Positions 1-6,448 of a stretch of 13,368 nucleotides of DNA are shown in pieces; position 1 is the first letter of the stretch, and each line of letters begins with the position of its first letter. Source of the DNA: Scatosoma sp045652785 (lineage in GTDB: Bacteria > Bacillota > Clostridia > Christensenellales > Borkfalkiaceae); the NCBI GenBank assembly GCA_045652785.1, contig JAZOLF010000118.1, forward strand, positions 1 to 13,368, given 5' to 3'. The notes below the pieces were generated by a model. That model was not told the DNA's origin. It made no database searches and was given only the letters and a program-made list of their open reading frames with translations. The translations under genes and the position numbers were made by a program.

Positions 1-455
1 TTCTTCTTGGACGCTACCTTAGATGCGTGTTCGCTCATCATACGCATAACGATCAAGGTCGTACCTTCTTTGGGTACGGATACTGCGCCGTATGCAACTT
101 TTGTACCCGCTTCCAAAGCCTTTACAAAAGTCTTTACGTCCACACCGTCGGTGCAGGAGCGGAGTACCGAACAAATCCCACGAAGGATTTGGGAAAGGAT
201 AACGCCGGAGTTCCCGCGCGCGCCTTTCAAGGCGCCTTTGGAAACGCTGTCGCAAACTTCGGTGAAAGAACTCGACGTGCAAGCGGTGAGTTCACGTACA
301 CACGATTGCATCGTCAAGGACATATTCGTACCCGTATCGCCATCGGGAACGGGAAATACGTTCAAAGCATCTACTTTTGCGCGGTTGATTTCAAGCATCT
401 TCGCGCCAGTATATATCATCTTTCTCAGCTCTGTGCTGTTTATCGTTTTATGCAT
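1..455 (-). CDS. fakA: DhaL/DAK-domain fatty acid kinase, YloV/FakA type (N-terminal part, cut by window edge)
   Basis: The frame is open from an ATG at 455 through base 1, so only about 151 N-terminal residues are seen. They form a DhaL-type nucleotide-binding domain. Residues 32-45 read NVFPVPDGDTGTNM, where the aspartates at 38 and 40 would hold the Mg-ATP. Residues 78-89 carry GARGNSGVILSQ. This is the pattern of YloV/FakA, the ATP-binding subunit that, in characterised relatives, phosphorylates fatty acids held by a FakB/DegV partner so that they can enter phospholipid synthesis. No FakB gene is in view. The start is supported by AAGGAG about 14 bases upstream, a rather long spacing; no in-frame TTG or GTG was seen in the 15 bases between the SD and the ATG. 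The gene follows the Asp23-family gene after a 74-base gap, as in many Bacillota, and is probably cotranscribed with it. The family is secure; the substrate is inferred from the family. Confidence 0.92.
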   Translation of the reverse strand, partial: MHKTINSTELRKMIYTGAKMLEINRAKVDALNVFPVPDGDTGTNMSLTMQSCVRELTACTSSSFTEVCDSVSKGALKGARGNSGVILSQILRGICSVLRSCTDGVDVKTFVKALEAGTKVAYGAVSVPKEGTTLIVMRMMSEHASKVASKK

Positions 456-529
456 ATTAAAATTGTTTGCTCCTTATTTTTTATGGGGCACAAAAAATTG
501 CAAGGCGTTTTCAACCCTGCTACGAAAAA

Positions 530-880
530 TTACAGTTTTACCCCGATTACGTTCACGTTGACGGTGTTTACAATCATCCCCGTGAAACGCTCCACCTTAT
601 ACTTGACGGCTTCCTTTAAGGATTCCGCCACCGCGTTAATCGACACGCCGTATTTTACGATTACGTAAACGTCCACGTAAATACGGTTGCCTGCTGTTGT
701 CACTTTAATTCCCTTACCGCCCGTATCTTTTTTCAAAAGTTCGGCAAGGCTGTCGGTGAAACGGCGCGATACCATTTCGACGATACCGTAACATTCCATT
801 GCGGTATGCGATGCGACCTTTGCGATTGCAAGATCGGATATAGATATTTTGCCGTATGCGTTACTGGTGTTTACAGACAT
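530..880 (-). CDS. yloU: Asp23/YloU family (Gls24-like) protein
   Basis: This is a 116-residue protein of the Asp23/Gls24 (YloU) family. Typical features are the early GKISISDLAIAKVASHTA segment, GIVEMVSR, and the alternating hydrophobic strand IYVDVYVIVKYGVSI followed by a helix ending in VNTVNVNVIGVKL. Family members are small cytoplasmic or membrane-associated proteins linked to cell-envelope homeostasis; the molecular role is not settled. A longer frame could begin at a TTG at 895, but I chose the ATG at 880. It has GGAG nine bases upstream (890-893), and the predicted transcription start near 899 would leave only about three leader bases before the TTG. The gene sits directly before the DhaL-domain kinase and diverges from rpmB, an arrangement conserved in Bacillota. 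Confidence 0.9.
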   Translation of the reverse strand: MSVNTSNAYGKISISDLAIAKVASHTAMECYGIVEMVSRRFTDSLAELLKKDTGGKGIKVTTAGNRIYVDVYVIVKYGVSINAVAESLKEAVKYKVERFTGMIVNTVNVNVIGVKL

Positions 881-905
881 AGTATTTTTCTCCAACTTCT
901 TTCCT

Positions 906-934
906 ATTTTACACTATTTACGGCTGTTTGGCAA
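906..934 (-). promoter_or_regulatory. sigma-A-type promoter of the asp23-fakA operon
   Basis: On the minus strand TTGCCA (934-929, five of six consensus bases) is followed after exactly 17 bases by TAAAAT (911-906, five of six). Transcription would start near 899, giving a leader of about 19 bases with the GGAG ribosome site of the ATG at 880. Upstream of the -35 lies a long A/T tract (about 945-985) that could act as an UP element. This is a prediction from consensus and spacing. Confidence 0.75.
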
Positions 935-995
935 GTACTTTTCTAAAATTTGCGAAGATTTTTTATTTTTTTTATTTTTCTTGCTATAAAATTGA

Positions 996-1024
996 TTGCT
1001 TTTTGTTTTGAAAAATGCTATATT
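996..1024 (+). promoter_or_regulatory. extended -10 promoter of rpmB
   Basis: TTGCTT (996-1001, three of six consensus bases) is followed after 17 bases by TATATT (1019-1024, five of six). A TG one base before the -10 (1016-1017) makes it an extended -10 site, which would offset the weak -35. The start would fall near 1031, leaving a leader of about 85 bases before rpmB that contains a hairpin. The AT-rich tract at 945-990 lies upstream of this promoter as well as the divergent asp23 promoter. Confidence 0.6.
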
Positions 1025-1039
1025 ATTAATGCTTGTAAT

Positions 1040-1061
1040 GCGCCTATACGTACGTGGGCGC
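1040..1061 (+). other. hairpin in the rpmB 5' leader
   Basis: GCGCCTAT (1040-1047) can pair with GTGGGCGC (1054-1061), giving eight pairs (two G-U) around a six-base loop, ACGTAC. No T-run follows, so it is not an intrinsic terminator. It lies in the predicted leader, about 45 bases before the SD. It could stabilise the mRNA or bind a protein; I do not recognise it as a known ribosomal-protein leader. Confidence 0.4.
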
Positions 1062-1115
1062 GTCAATAATAACAATAACGCAAGAAAATTTATCTCAAAA
1101 TTCGGAGGTGTTAAT

Positions 1116-1298
1116 ATGTCCAGAGTATGTAATATTTGCGGTAAGGGCCAAACGAGCGGTAACAACGTAAGCCACTCCAACCGTAAGACGAGAAGAACCT
1201 TTAAGGCAAACGTTCAAAAGGTATCCTACGTTGAAAATGGTAAGGAAACGACCGGTTACGTATGCACGAGATGTCTTAAAAAGGCTGACAGAGCATAA
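1116..1298 (+). CDS. rpmB: 50S ribosomal protein L28
   Basis: The gene encodes the 60-residue large-subunit protein L28. It has the typical start MSRVCNICGKG, the segment VSHSNRKTRRTFKANVQ, and a C-terminal CTRCLKK. Cysteines at 5, 8, 50 and 53 form two CxxC pairs, the zinc-binding (C+) version of L28 rather than the cysteine-free version induced in zinc starvation in some bacteria. The ATG at 1116 is set by a strong GGAGGTG at 1104-1110. The open frame runs further upstream, but that part is not L28-like. This is the only plus-strand gene in the window, diverging from the asp23 operon and ending in an intrinsic terminator 30 bases past its stop. Confidence 0.98.
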   Translation: MSRVCNICGKGQTSGNNVSHSNRKTRRTFKANVQKVSYVENGKETTGYVCTRCLKKADRA

Positions 1299-1321
1299 GT
1301 TTACACCACAATTTGAACCAG

Positions 1322-1360
1322 AAAAAAAAGGCTGTGCCCAAATGGGTACAGCCGTTTTTT
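1322..1360. terminator. bidirectional intrinsic terminator between rpmB and rpe
   Basis: GGCTGTGCCC (1330-1339) pairs with GGGTACAGCC (1344-1353), ten pairs with one G-T, around the loop AAAT. On the plus strand the stem is followed by G and six T (1355-1360). On the minus strand eight T (complement of A at 1322-1329) follow. The same structure can therefore end rpmB transcription and the long operon that finishes with rpe, which converges from the right. Confidence 0.88.
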
Positions 1361-1489
1361 CGTATAAAATCCTTTTTAAGAAAGTTTTCCACCGTTGGAA
1401 TATATCCATAATGAAGTGGATAATATGTATCCAAATAAATAGGATGTTTGCTCCCTTTGGGACGATCAACTATTACCGTTACTGCCCTA

Positions 1490-2143
1490 TCATTCTTTTA
1501 ATTTTGCGATCATTGCTGCGCGGTCGGGGGCTTTGAATACAGCGCTGCCCGCTACGATTACGTCCGCGCCCGCAGCCTTTACTTCCGCTACGTTTTCCGC
1601 CGTGATACCGCCGTCGATTTCCAGCAAGATATCCTTGCCGCAAGCGTCGATAATCGCCCGAATTTCGCGCAATTTATCGAGCGCAGACGGAATAAACTTC
1701 TGCCCGCCAAAGCCAGGGAACACGCTCATAACCAGCACCATATCGCACAGGGGAATGACGTCCTTAATCTTCTCCACAGGGGTATCAGGATTGATAACCG
1801 CGCCGCACTTTACCCCTGTCGATTTGATGAGCAAAAGCACTTCCTTTAAGTTGTCTTGACAGGCTTCGTAATGCACGGTGATATAATCCGCACCCGCCTT
1901 TGCAAAGCGCTCCACGTACTTTTCTGGATGCACGATCATCAAATGCGCGTCAATCGGTAAAGTGGTATGGGGGCGAATGTCTTCCAACATTTTGAGCCCA
2001 AAGGTAATGTTGTTTACAAACACCCCATCCATTACGTCGTAATGGATGACATCCGCGCCGCACGCTTGCATACTTTCTACTTCTTCCCCCATTTTTGCAA
2101 AGTTTGCCGATAAAATACTCGGGGCAATCCATACTTTTTTCAT
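1490..2143 (-). CDS. rpe: ribulose-phosphate 3-epimerase
   Basis: This is a 217-residue cytoplasmic TIM-barrel enzyme that interconverts ribulose 5-phosphate and xylulose 5-phosphate in the pentose phosphate pathway. Family motifs appear in order: APSILSAN (7-14), the metal-binding HYDVMDG (34-40), DAHLM (65-69), the phosphate loop SVFPGFGGQKF (140-150), EIDGG with the catalytic Asp177, and AGSAVF (198-203). Length is normal. In the loop the usual MSVNPGFGGQ reads MSVFPGFGGQ, with Phe142 in place of Asn. GGAG lies nine bases before the ATG. It is the last gene of the priA-to-rpe operon, starting 14 bases after the membrane protein gene, and transcription ends at the shared terminator near 1340. 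Confidence 0.97.
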   Translation of the reverse strand: MKKVWIAPSILSANFAKMGEEVESMQACGADVIHYDVMDGVFVNNITFGLKMLEDIRPHTTLPIDAHLMIVHPEKYVERFAKAGADYITVHYEACQDNLKEVLLLIKSTGVKCGAVINPDTPVEKIKDVIPLCDMVLVMSVFPGFGGQKFIPSALDKLREIRAIIDACGKDILLEIDGGITAENVAEVKAAGADVIVAGSAVFKAPDRAAMIAKLKE

Positions 2144-2157
2144 AGGTTTTTACTCCA

Positions 2158-2715
2158 TTATTCTTGCGCGTCGCCGCAAGTTTTTTCTTTTTTGAAAACG
2201 TGGTTTTTTAAGATAGACGATACGTTCGCCACCATCTCAAAGCAATAGGAAATCAGGGCAAACAACGGCGCTTGCGACCAAGCGTTATACACAATGGACA
2301 GCCCCGTAGGAATGGGGGATAAAAACCGCACCGTTTTGACGGAACGAACTCGGAACAAAAAGGCATAGCAAAAGAGCGCCAGCAGGTACAAAAAATCCGC
2401 AGGATGGGCATTTTTTAAGATACACAAATTCACCACGCAGTACGCCGCCAGCGACGCCGCAGAAAACCCGATCGCCCACCAAATACTCGCCTGTTTGCCC
2501 GCTTGTTCGTACAAATAATAGACCAAGCAACGAATAAGACCGATCGCCAGCCCCACCATCGCAAACAGTTTCCCGTCGCACAAATAGGACGCCATCAAAA
2601 AGACAATGCCCAGCCCTTGCAGCATCAAAAATCCGCTTTTTTTTAAGAAATAACTGGCGGCAATCAGCGCCATAGCGATAAAACTAAATAAGAGCGCCCA
2701 TTGTTCTAAACTCAT
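2158..2715 (-). CDS. YgjV-type multi-pass inner membrane protein
   Basis: This 185-residue protein is very hydrophobic, with six or seven likely membrane spans at about 5-23, 29-47, 50-69, 79-99, 107-122, 132-146 and 149-169, and a charged C-terminal tail. The pattern near 141-170 (IVYNAWSQAP, then FALISYCFEM and a final N..SILKN) resembles Escherichia coli YgjV and the YgjV/Imp family, whose function is unknown. I therefore give no gene symbol. Its ATG overlaps the rlmN stop as ATGA (2712-2715), so it is probably translationally coupled to rlmN. It stands where prpC, prkC and rsgA usually lie in Bacillota. Family membership is judged by eye. Confidence 0.75.
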   Translation of the reverse strand: MSLEQWALLFSFIAMALIAASYFLKKSGFLMLQGLGIVFLMASYLCDGKLFAMVGLAIGLIRCLVYYLYEQAGKQASIWWAIGFSAASLAAYCVVNLCILKNAHPADFLYLLALFCYAFLFRVRSVKTVRFLSPIPTGLSIVYNAWSQAPLFALISYCFEMVANVSSILKNHVFKKEKTCGDAQE

Positions 2716-3776
2716 TTGCTTTCATTCTCCATATATTGCGCCCGAAGTTGCCCGCACGCACCCCCTATGTCCACACCGATTTGGCGGCGGAGTGTTGCGG
2801 AAAGCCCGCCCTTTTCCAACATTCCCAAAAACCGATACGCCGCTTTGTCCGACGTCGCTTTTAAAGTACGTTCTTTCACTTCGTTTAAGCGAATTAAATT
2901 CACGTGGCAAGGCAAGCCTTTCAGCAGGTCAATCAGCGCTTTTGCGTGCTCTTCGTCGCAATTTTCCCCGTCGATGAGTGTGTACTCAAAATAGTACCGA
3001 CGACCCGTTTTTTGGAAAGTATATTTGCACGCCTTTAAGATGTCCGCAATCTTATACGCTTTCGCAACAGGCATCACACGGGCGCGCGTTTCATCGTCGG
3101 TAGCGTGCAGGGAAACGGTCAAATTTAAGGGGATTCCTTCATCCGCCAACGCGTACATTTTGGGTACAATTCCGCAGGTGGAAAGGGAAATATTCCGCGC
3201 GCTGATTTGCACACCGCCTTCGGCGGTGGCATTTCGCAAAAAGCGCAACACTTCGTCGTAGTTGTCAAGCGGCTCACCGCTGCCCATAAGCACGACGTTG
3301 GTGACAGCGCGGGCTTGCGCACCCTGCCCTACCTTGATATCGTCCTTGTGTAAAGCGTTGATAAGCAGGATTTGGGAAAGGATTTCCCCTGCCGTCAAGT
3401 TGCGGATTAAACCGTTCAAAGTGGATGCGCAAAACTTACAACCCATGCGGCAACCGACCTGCGTGGATACGCATTGTGTATAGCCGTATTTGTACTTCAT
3501 TAACACCCCTTCTACCAAGTGTCCGTCCGCGAACTCAAACAGGTACTTTTCCGTGCCGTCCGATGAACGGAACGTTTCTTTTACCCGAATGGTTTGATCT
3601 TCGTATTCTTGCAACAGCGTTTCTTTGAACGCTTTGGAAAGGGATGTGATCCCGCTGATCGTTTTGCCCTGCATCAAGCCTTCGTACAGTTGCTTTGCGC
3701 GGAATTTTTTTTCGCCCAACGAAAGGACTTTTTCTTCCAGTTCGGCGTAGGATAAATCTTGTATTATCTTTTTCAT
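2712..3776 (-). CDS. rlmN: 23S rRNA (adenine2503-C2)/tRNA (adenine37-C2) methyltransferase RlmN
   Basis: This 354-residue radical-SAM enzyme methylates C2 of A2503 in 23S rRNA, and in some bacteria A37 of tRNAs. The iron-sulfur cluster cysteines are 109, 113 and 116 (CRMGCKFC). MGSGEPL (164-170) is the SAM-binding GEP motif. Cys341 (GGACGQL) matches the methyl-carrying cysteine and Cys102 (QCVSTQVG) the resolving cysteine of E. coli RlmN (Cys355 and Cys118). All four key cysteines are therefore present, which separates it from inactive relatives. A TTG at 3797 would add seven residues. I prefer the ATG at 3776 because it overlaps the rsmB stop in a four-base ATGA junction and has GGA nine bases upstream. 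Confidence 0.97.
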   Translation of the reverse strand: MKKIIQDLSYAELEEKVLSLGEKKFRAKQLYEGLMQGKTISGITSLSKAFKETLLQEYEDQTIRVKETFRSSDGTEKYLFEFADGHLVEGVLMKYKYGYTQCVSTQVGCRMGCKFCASTLNGLIRNLTAGEILSQILLINALHKDDIKVGQGAQARAVTNVVLMGSGEPLDNYDEVLRFLRNATAEGGVQISARNISLSTCGIVPKMYALADEGIPLNLTVSLHATDDETRARVMPVAKAYKIADILKACKYTFQKTGRRYYFEYTLIDGENCDEEHAKALIDLLKGLPCHVNLIRLNEVKERTLKATSDKAAYRFLGMLEKGGLSATLRRQIGVDIGGACGQLRAQYMENESK

Positions 3777-5014
3777 AAACTCTTTTCCATTCGGCAAATA
3801 TAGAAACCTGCACCATGCGCGGTGTCAGGCAAAAACTGCAACCCGTATTTCTTCTTGTCGTGGGGGAGTTTGCTGTCGATTTCAACAACCGTAAAATCTT
3901 CATGCGTTTTTAAAAATGCCCCAACGATGGCATCGTTCTCTTTTTCAAAGAGTGAGCAGGTCGAATAATACAGCGCGCCACCTTTTTTGACGTACTTACT
4001 GCAAGTATCCAAAATCGCTATTTGCGCCTTTTTCAAGGACGCAAAATCCTGCTCCGTGCGGAAAAGTTTGATGTCGGGGTTTTCGCTCACCGTACCGAAC
4101 CCCGAACAGGGAACGTCGCATAAAACGCCGTCGAATTGTTCTTCGTATGCAGGGTCGAACACCGAACTATCCTTTTGCACCGCCGTCACGTTTTCCCTGC
4201 CCATACGGGCTTTATAACTTTCGATGAGCGCTACCCTGTGGGGATGGAGTTCAAAGGAAGTCACGTTGCTGCATTTCTCGCTGAGTAACACCGATTTTCC
4301 GCCAGGCGCGGCGCACGCGTCCAGCAAACTTTCACAAGGGGAAACGACGTTGCAAATGGCGATACTCCCCACCGATTGAAAGGTGTACTTCCCTTCGTCA
4401 AAGCCGTCGTCACGGACAAAATGTTCAAAGAGATAATTACCCGCAAACGGAGTTTCCGTGTGCGGTTTTTTTGCGTATTGTTCAGGCAAATTGCCGTCCG
4501 CGAAGCGGACGGATACCCCGCCGCTTACCGCCGCCGCAATCGCTTTCGCGCGGTTGCCGTATTCCTGTTTTAACCACTTGTAAGCGTATGCAGGATAGGA
4601 CAAGGAAATACTTTCGCCGTCCTTTTCCTTTTGCAAAGCGCCATCCACCGCAGCCTTGTCGAAACGGCGCAAAAACGCGTTGACAAAGCCCGCAACGCCC
4701 CCCTTTCCCAACTTTTTGCAAAGGTCAACGGCGCAGTTGGTCACCATATATTTTTGCTTGTCCATAAACAGCAACATATACAGCGAAATTTTCAACAAAA
4801 TCCGCACCGCAAGTTTGGGGGATTTGGGCGCGTAGAACTTGATTGCATAATCCAACCACAAGTTGTTTTCCAGCACTCCATAAACAATTTTCACCGTACG
4901 ACCGCGGTTCAACTCTTCGATATACGTATCGGCGATCGCCTGTTTCAAATGCGCCCCGTCCGAATAGATTTTCGTCAGGATTTGAAAGGGATCGTACAAA
5001 GGATTGCTCAGCAT
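3773..5014 (-). CDS. rsmB: 16S rRNA (cytosine967-C5)-methyltransferase RsmB
   Basis: The protein has 413 residues: an N-terminal NusB-like RNA-binding domain (about 1-135) and a C-terminal Rossmann methyltransferase. DACAAPGGKS (232-241) is the SAM motif. DVPCSG (300-305) and STCSL (351-355) carry the two cysteines of the m5C mechanism: Cys353 as nucleophile and Cys303 for release. The expected product is m5C967 in 16S rRNA. It is somewhat shorter than the usual ~430-450 residues, and the region before motif I (FQSVGSIA, 212-219) is a loose version of the usual QD..S segment. The ATG at 5014 lies inside the end of fmt (7-base overlap), with AGGTG five bases upstream. It sits in the same order as the Bacillus fmt-rsmB-rlmN block. 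Confidence 0.95.
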   Translation of the reverse strand: MLSNPLYDPFQILTKIYSDGAHLKQAIADTYIEELNRGRTVKIVYGVLENNLWLDYAIKFYAPKSPKLAVRILLKISLYMLLFMDKQKYMVTNCAVDLCKKLGKGGVAGFVNAFLRRFDKAAVDGALQKEKDGESISLSYPAYAYKWLKQEYGNRAKAIAAAVSGGVSVRFADGNLPEQYAKKPHTETPFAGNYLFEHFVRDDGFDEGKYTFQSVGSIAICNVVSPCESLLDACAAPGGKSVLLSEKCSNVTSFELHPHRVALIESYKARMGRENVTAVQKDSSVFDPAYEEQFDGVLCDVPCSGFGTVSENPDIKLFRTEQDFASLKKAQIAILDTCSKYVKKGGALYYSTCSLFEKENDAIVGAFLKTHEDFTVVEIDSKLPHDKKKYGLQFLPDTAHGAGFYICRMEKSL

Positions 5015-5946
5015 TTCAACACCTGCCCGCTACGGATTTTCTTGCCGTTTAAGAAATCACTACCCGACATTCTCTTCCCGCCTGCCGCTTGGATTTCCAG
5101 GAGTTTTACTACCCCGTCCGCACAACGAACAATCAAGCCTTTTTTGGGAATGTCGCATACCACTTCCCCGCAAACAGCGCTTTCGTATTCGGGGAGCATC
5201 TGGGCGATTTCCGCGCGATAGACGTTCAAATTCCCGCCGTCAGAAGCGGTATAAGCCACAGGCGCAGGGTTCGCCGCGCGCACCAAATTGACAATTTCCT
5301 GCCCAGACTTTGCAAAGTCAATACGGGTGTTTTCCTTGCTGATTTTGCGATAAACACACACGCCGTCTTCCCCTTGCGCCGTCAAAGTATATGTGCCGCC
5401 ATCCAACATTTTAAGCGCCTTGACGATCAAGGGCGCGGAGAGCAAAGACAAGCGGTCGGACAACTCGCCATACGTTTCCGTTGGCAAAACGTCCGTCTTT
5501 TCGACGCACAAAACGTCCCCGCAATCGAGCCCCAGTTCGGTCTTCATAATCGATACGCCCGTTTCCGTTTCGCCGTTCAAAATAGCGCTTTGGATGGGGG
5601 ATGCGCCGCGATACATCGGCAACAACCCCGCGTGGATATTCCACACCCCCATCGGGAATGCGTCCAAAACGTCCTGCGTCAGGATTTGCCCGTACGCGCA
5701 CGTCACCAACAAATCGCCGCCCAGCGCTTTTACAGCATCTACTTCGTCACGGATTTTCTTGGGTTGCAGCACGGGCAACCCGAGTTCCAAAGCCTTCGTC
5801 TTGACGGGCGGTGGTGTCAAAATCCCCTTTCTGCCCTGCGGTTTATCTTCTTGCGTAATCACGCCGACAACGCAAAACCCGCTTGCGACAATTTCCACAA
5901 GCGGTTGCACAGCAAAATCGGGCGTTCCTGCAAATACGATTTTCAT
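5008..5946 (-). CDS. fmt: methionyl-tRNA formyltransferase
   Basis: This 312-residue enzyme transfers a formyl group from 10-formyl-tetrahydrofolate to Met-tRNA-fMet before translation initiation. The N-terminal catalytic domain starts MKIVFAGTPDFA. It holds the catalytic triad equivalents Asn103 and His105 (NIHAGLLP) and Asp141 (GLDCGDVL). YRGASPIQ (112-119) is the expected neighbouring motif. Residues from about 205 form the C-terminal tRNA-binding domain. The usual HASLLP is HAGLLP here, a mild change. The ATG at 5946 has only a weak GAGAG-like site, 12 bases after the def stop, so translation may depend on coupling to def. def and fmt together form the formyl cycle of initiator methionine. 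Confidence 0.97.
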   Translation of the reverse strand: MKIVFAGTPDFAVQPLVEIVASGFCVVGVITQEDKPQGRKGILTPPPVKTKALELGLPVLQPKKIRDEVDAVKALGGDLLVTCAYGQILTQDVLDAFPMGVWNIHAGLLPMYRGASPIQSAILNGETETGVSIMKTELGLDCGDVLCVEKTDVLPTETYGELSDRLSLLSAPLIVKALKMLDGGTYTLTAQGEDGVCVYRKISKENTRIDFAKSGQEIVNLVRAANPAPVAYTASDGGNLNVYRAEIAQMLPEYESAVCGEVVCDIPKKGLIVRCADGVVKLLEIQAAGGKRMSGSDFLNGKKIRSGQVLKC

Positions 5947-5958
5947 AACAATTCTCTC

Positions 5959-6414
5959 TTATTTTTCTTCTTCCATGTGTACGGCTCTGTCGATATACAG
6001 CACGCCGTCCAAATGATCGAGTTCATGGCATACCGCGCGGGCAAAGAAGTCCTTTGCCTGCAAAGTTTTACGCACGCCGTTCCGATCCTGATAGGAAATT
6101 TTTACTTTGGACGGGCGAGTGACAACACCGCTCTTTCCGCGCACGGAAAGACAGCCTTCCCAGCCCTGCTGTTCCCCTTTTTGGGCGTGCATCACAGGGT
6201 TGATAAACTCAAAGTACCCTTCTTCCACGTCCACAACGACCATCCGCATCGAAAGCCCGATTTGCGGCGCGGCAAGCCCTGCGCCGTTTTCCGCTTTCAC
6301 GGTGTCTTTCATATCGTCCAAGATCGCCCAAAGTTTTTCATCAAACTCGGTGATCGGTTCGCTCTTTTTACGAAGTACGGGATCTCCTACTTGTACTACT
6401 TTTCTAACTGCCAT
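5959..6414 (-). CDS. def: peptide deformylase
   Basis: This 151-residue metalloenzyme removes the N-formyl group from new proteins. All three signature motifs are present: GAGLAAPQIG (44-53), EGCLSV with metal ligand Cys88, and HELDHLDG (130-137) with metal ligands His130 and His134 and catalytic Glu131. The length is that of short Bacillota/Gram-negative-type deformylases, without the insertions of the longer Bacillus Def. GGAG lies eight bases before the ATG at 6414. A small hairpin occupies the 34-base gap after priA, just before this SD. fmt follows after 12 bases. Confidence 0.98.
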   Translation of the reverse strand: MAVRKVVQVGDPVLRKKSEPITEFDEKLWAILDDMKDTVKAENGAGLAAPQIGLSMRMVVVDVEEGYFEFINPVMHAQKGEQQGWEGCLSVRGKSGVVTRPSKVKISYQDRNGVRKTLQAKDFFARAVCHELDHLDGVLYIDRAVHMEEEK

Positions 6415-6427
6415 ATTCTTTACTCCT

Positions 6428-6443
6428 TCCAGCGTTTGCTGGA
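6428..6443 (-). other. intercistronic hairpin between priA and def
   Basis: On the minus strand TCCAGC pairs perfectly with GCTGGA across the loop AAAC. The stem ends at the AGGAG of def and starts a few bases after the priA stop. There is no T-run, so it is not a terminator. It could modulate def translation or mRNA processing. Six pairs can arise by chance. Confidence 0.3.
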
Positions 6444-6448
6444 CTTCA

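Noticed and set aside
881..895. TTG start at 895 for the Asp23-family gene
   Set aside because: The GGAG overlaps this TTG and serves the ATG at 880, and the predicted transcription start near 899 leaves almost no leader.
1403..1422. Short inverted repeat TATCCA/TGGATA between rpmB and rpe
   Set aside because: It has only six pairs in AT-rich sequence, no T-run and no adjacent promoter that I trust, so chance is likely.
1095..1469. A 124-codon minus-strand frame across the rpmB-rpe gap
   Set aside because: It runs through the terminator and antisense through rpmB and has no SpoVM or ThiN features.
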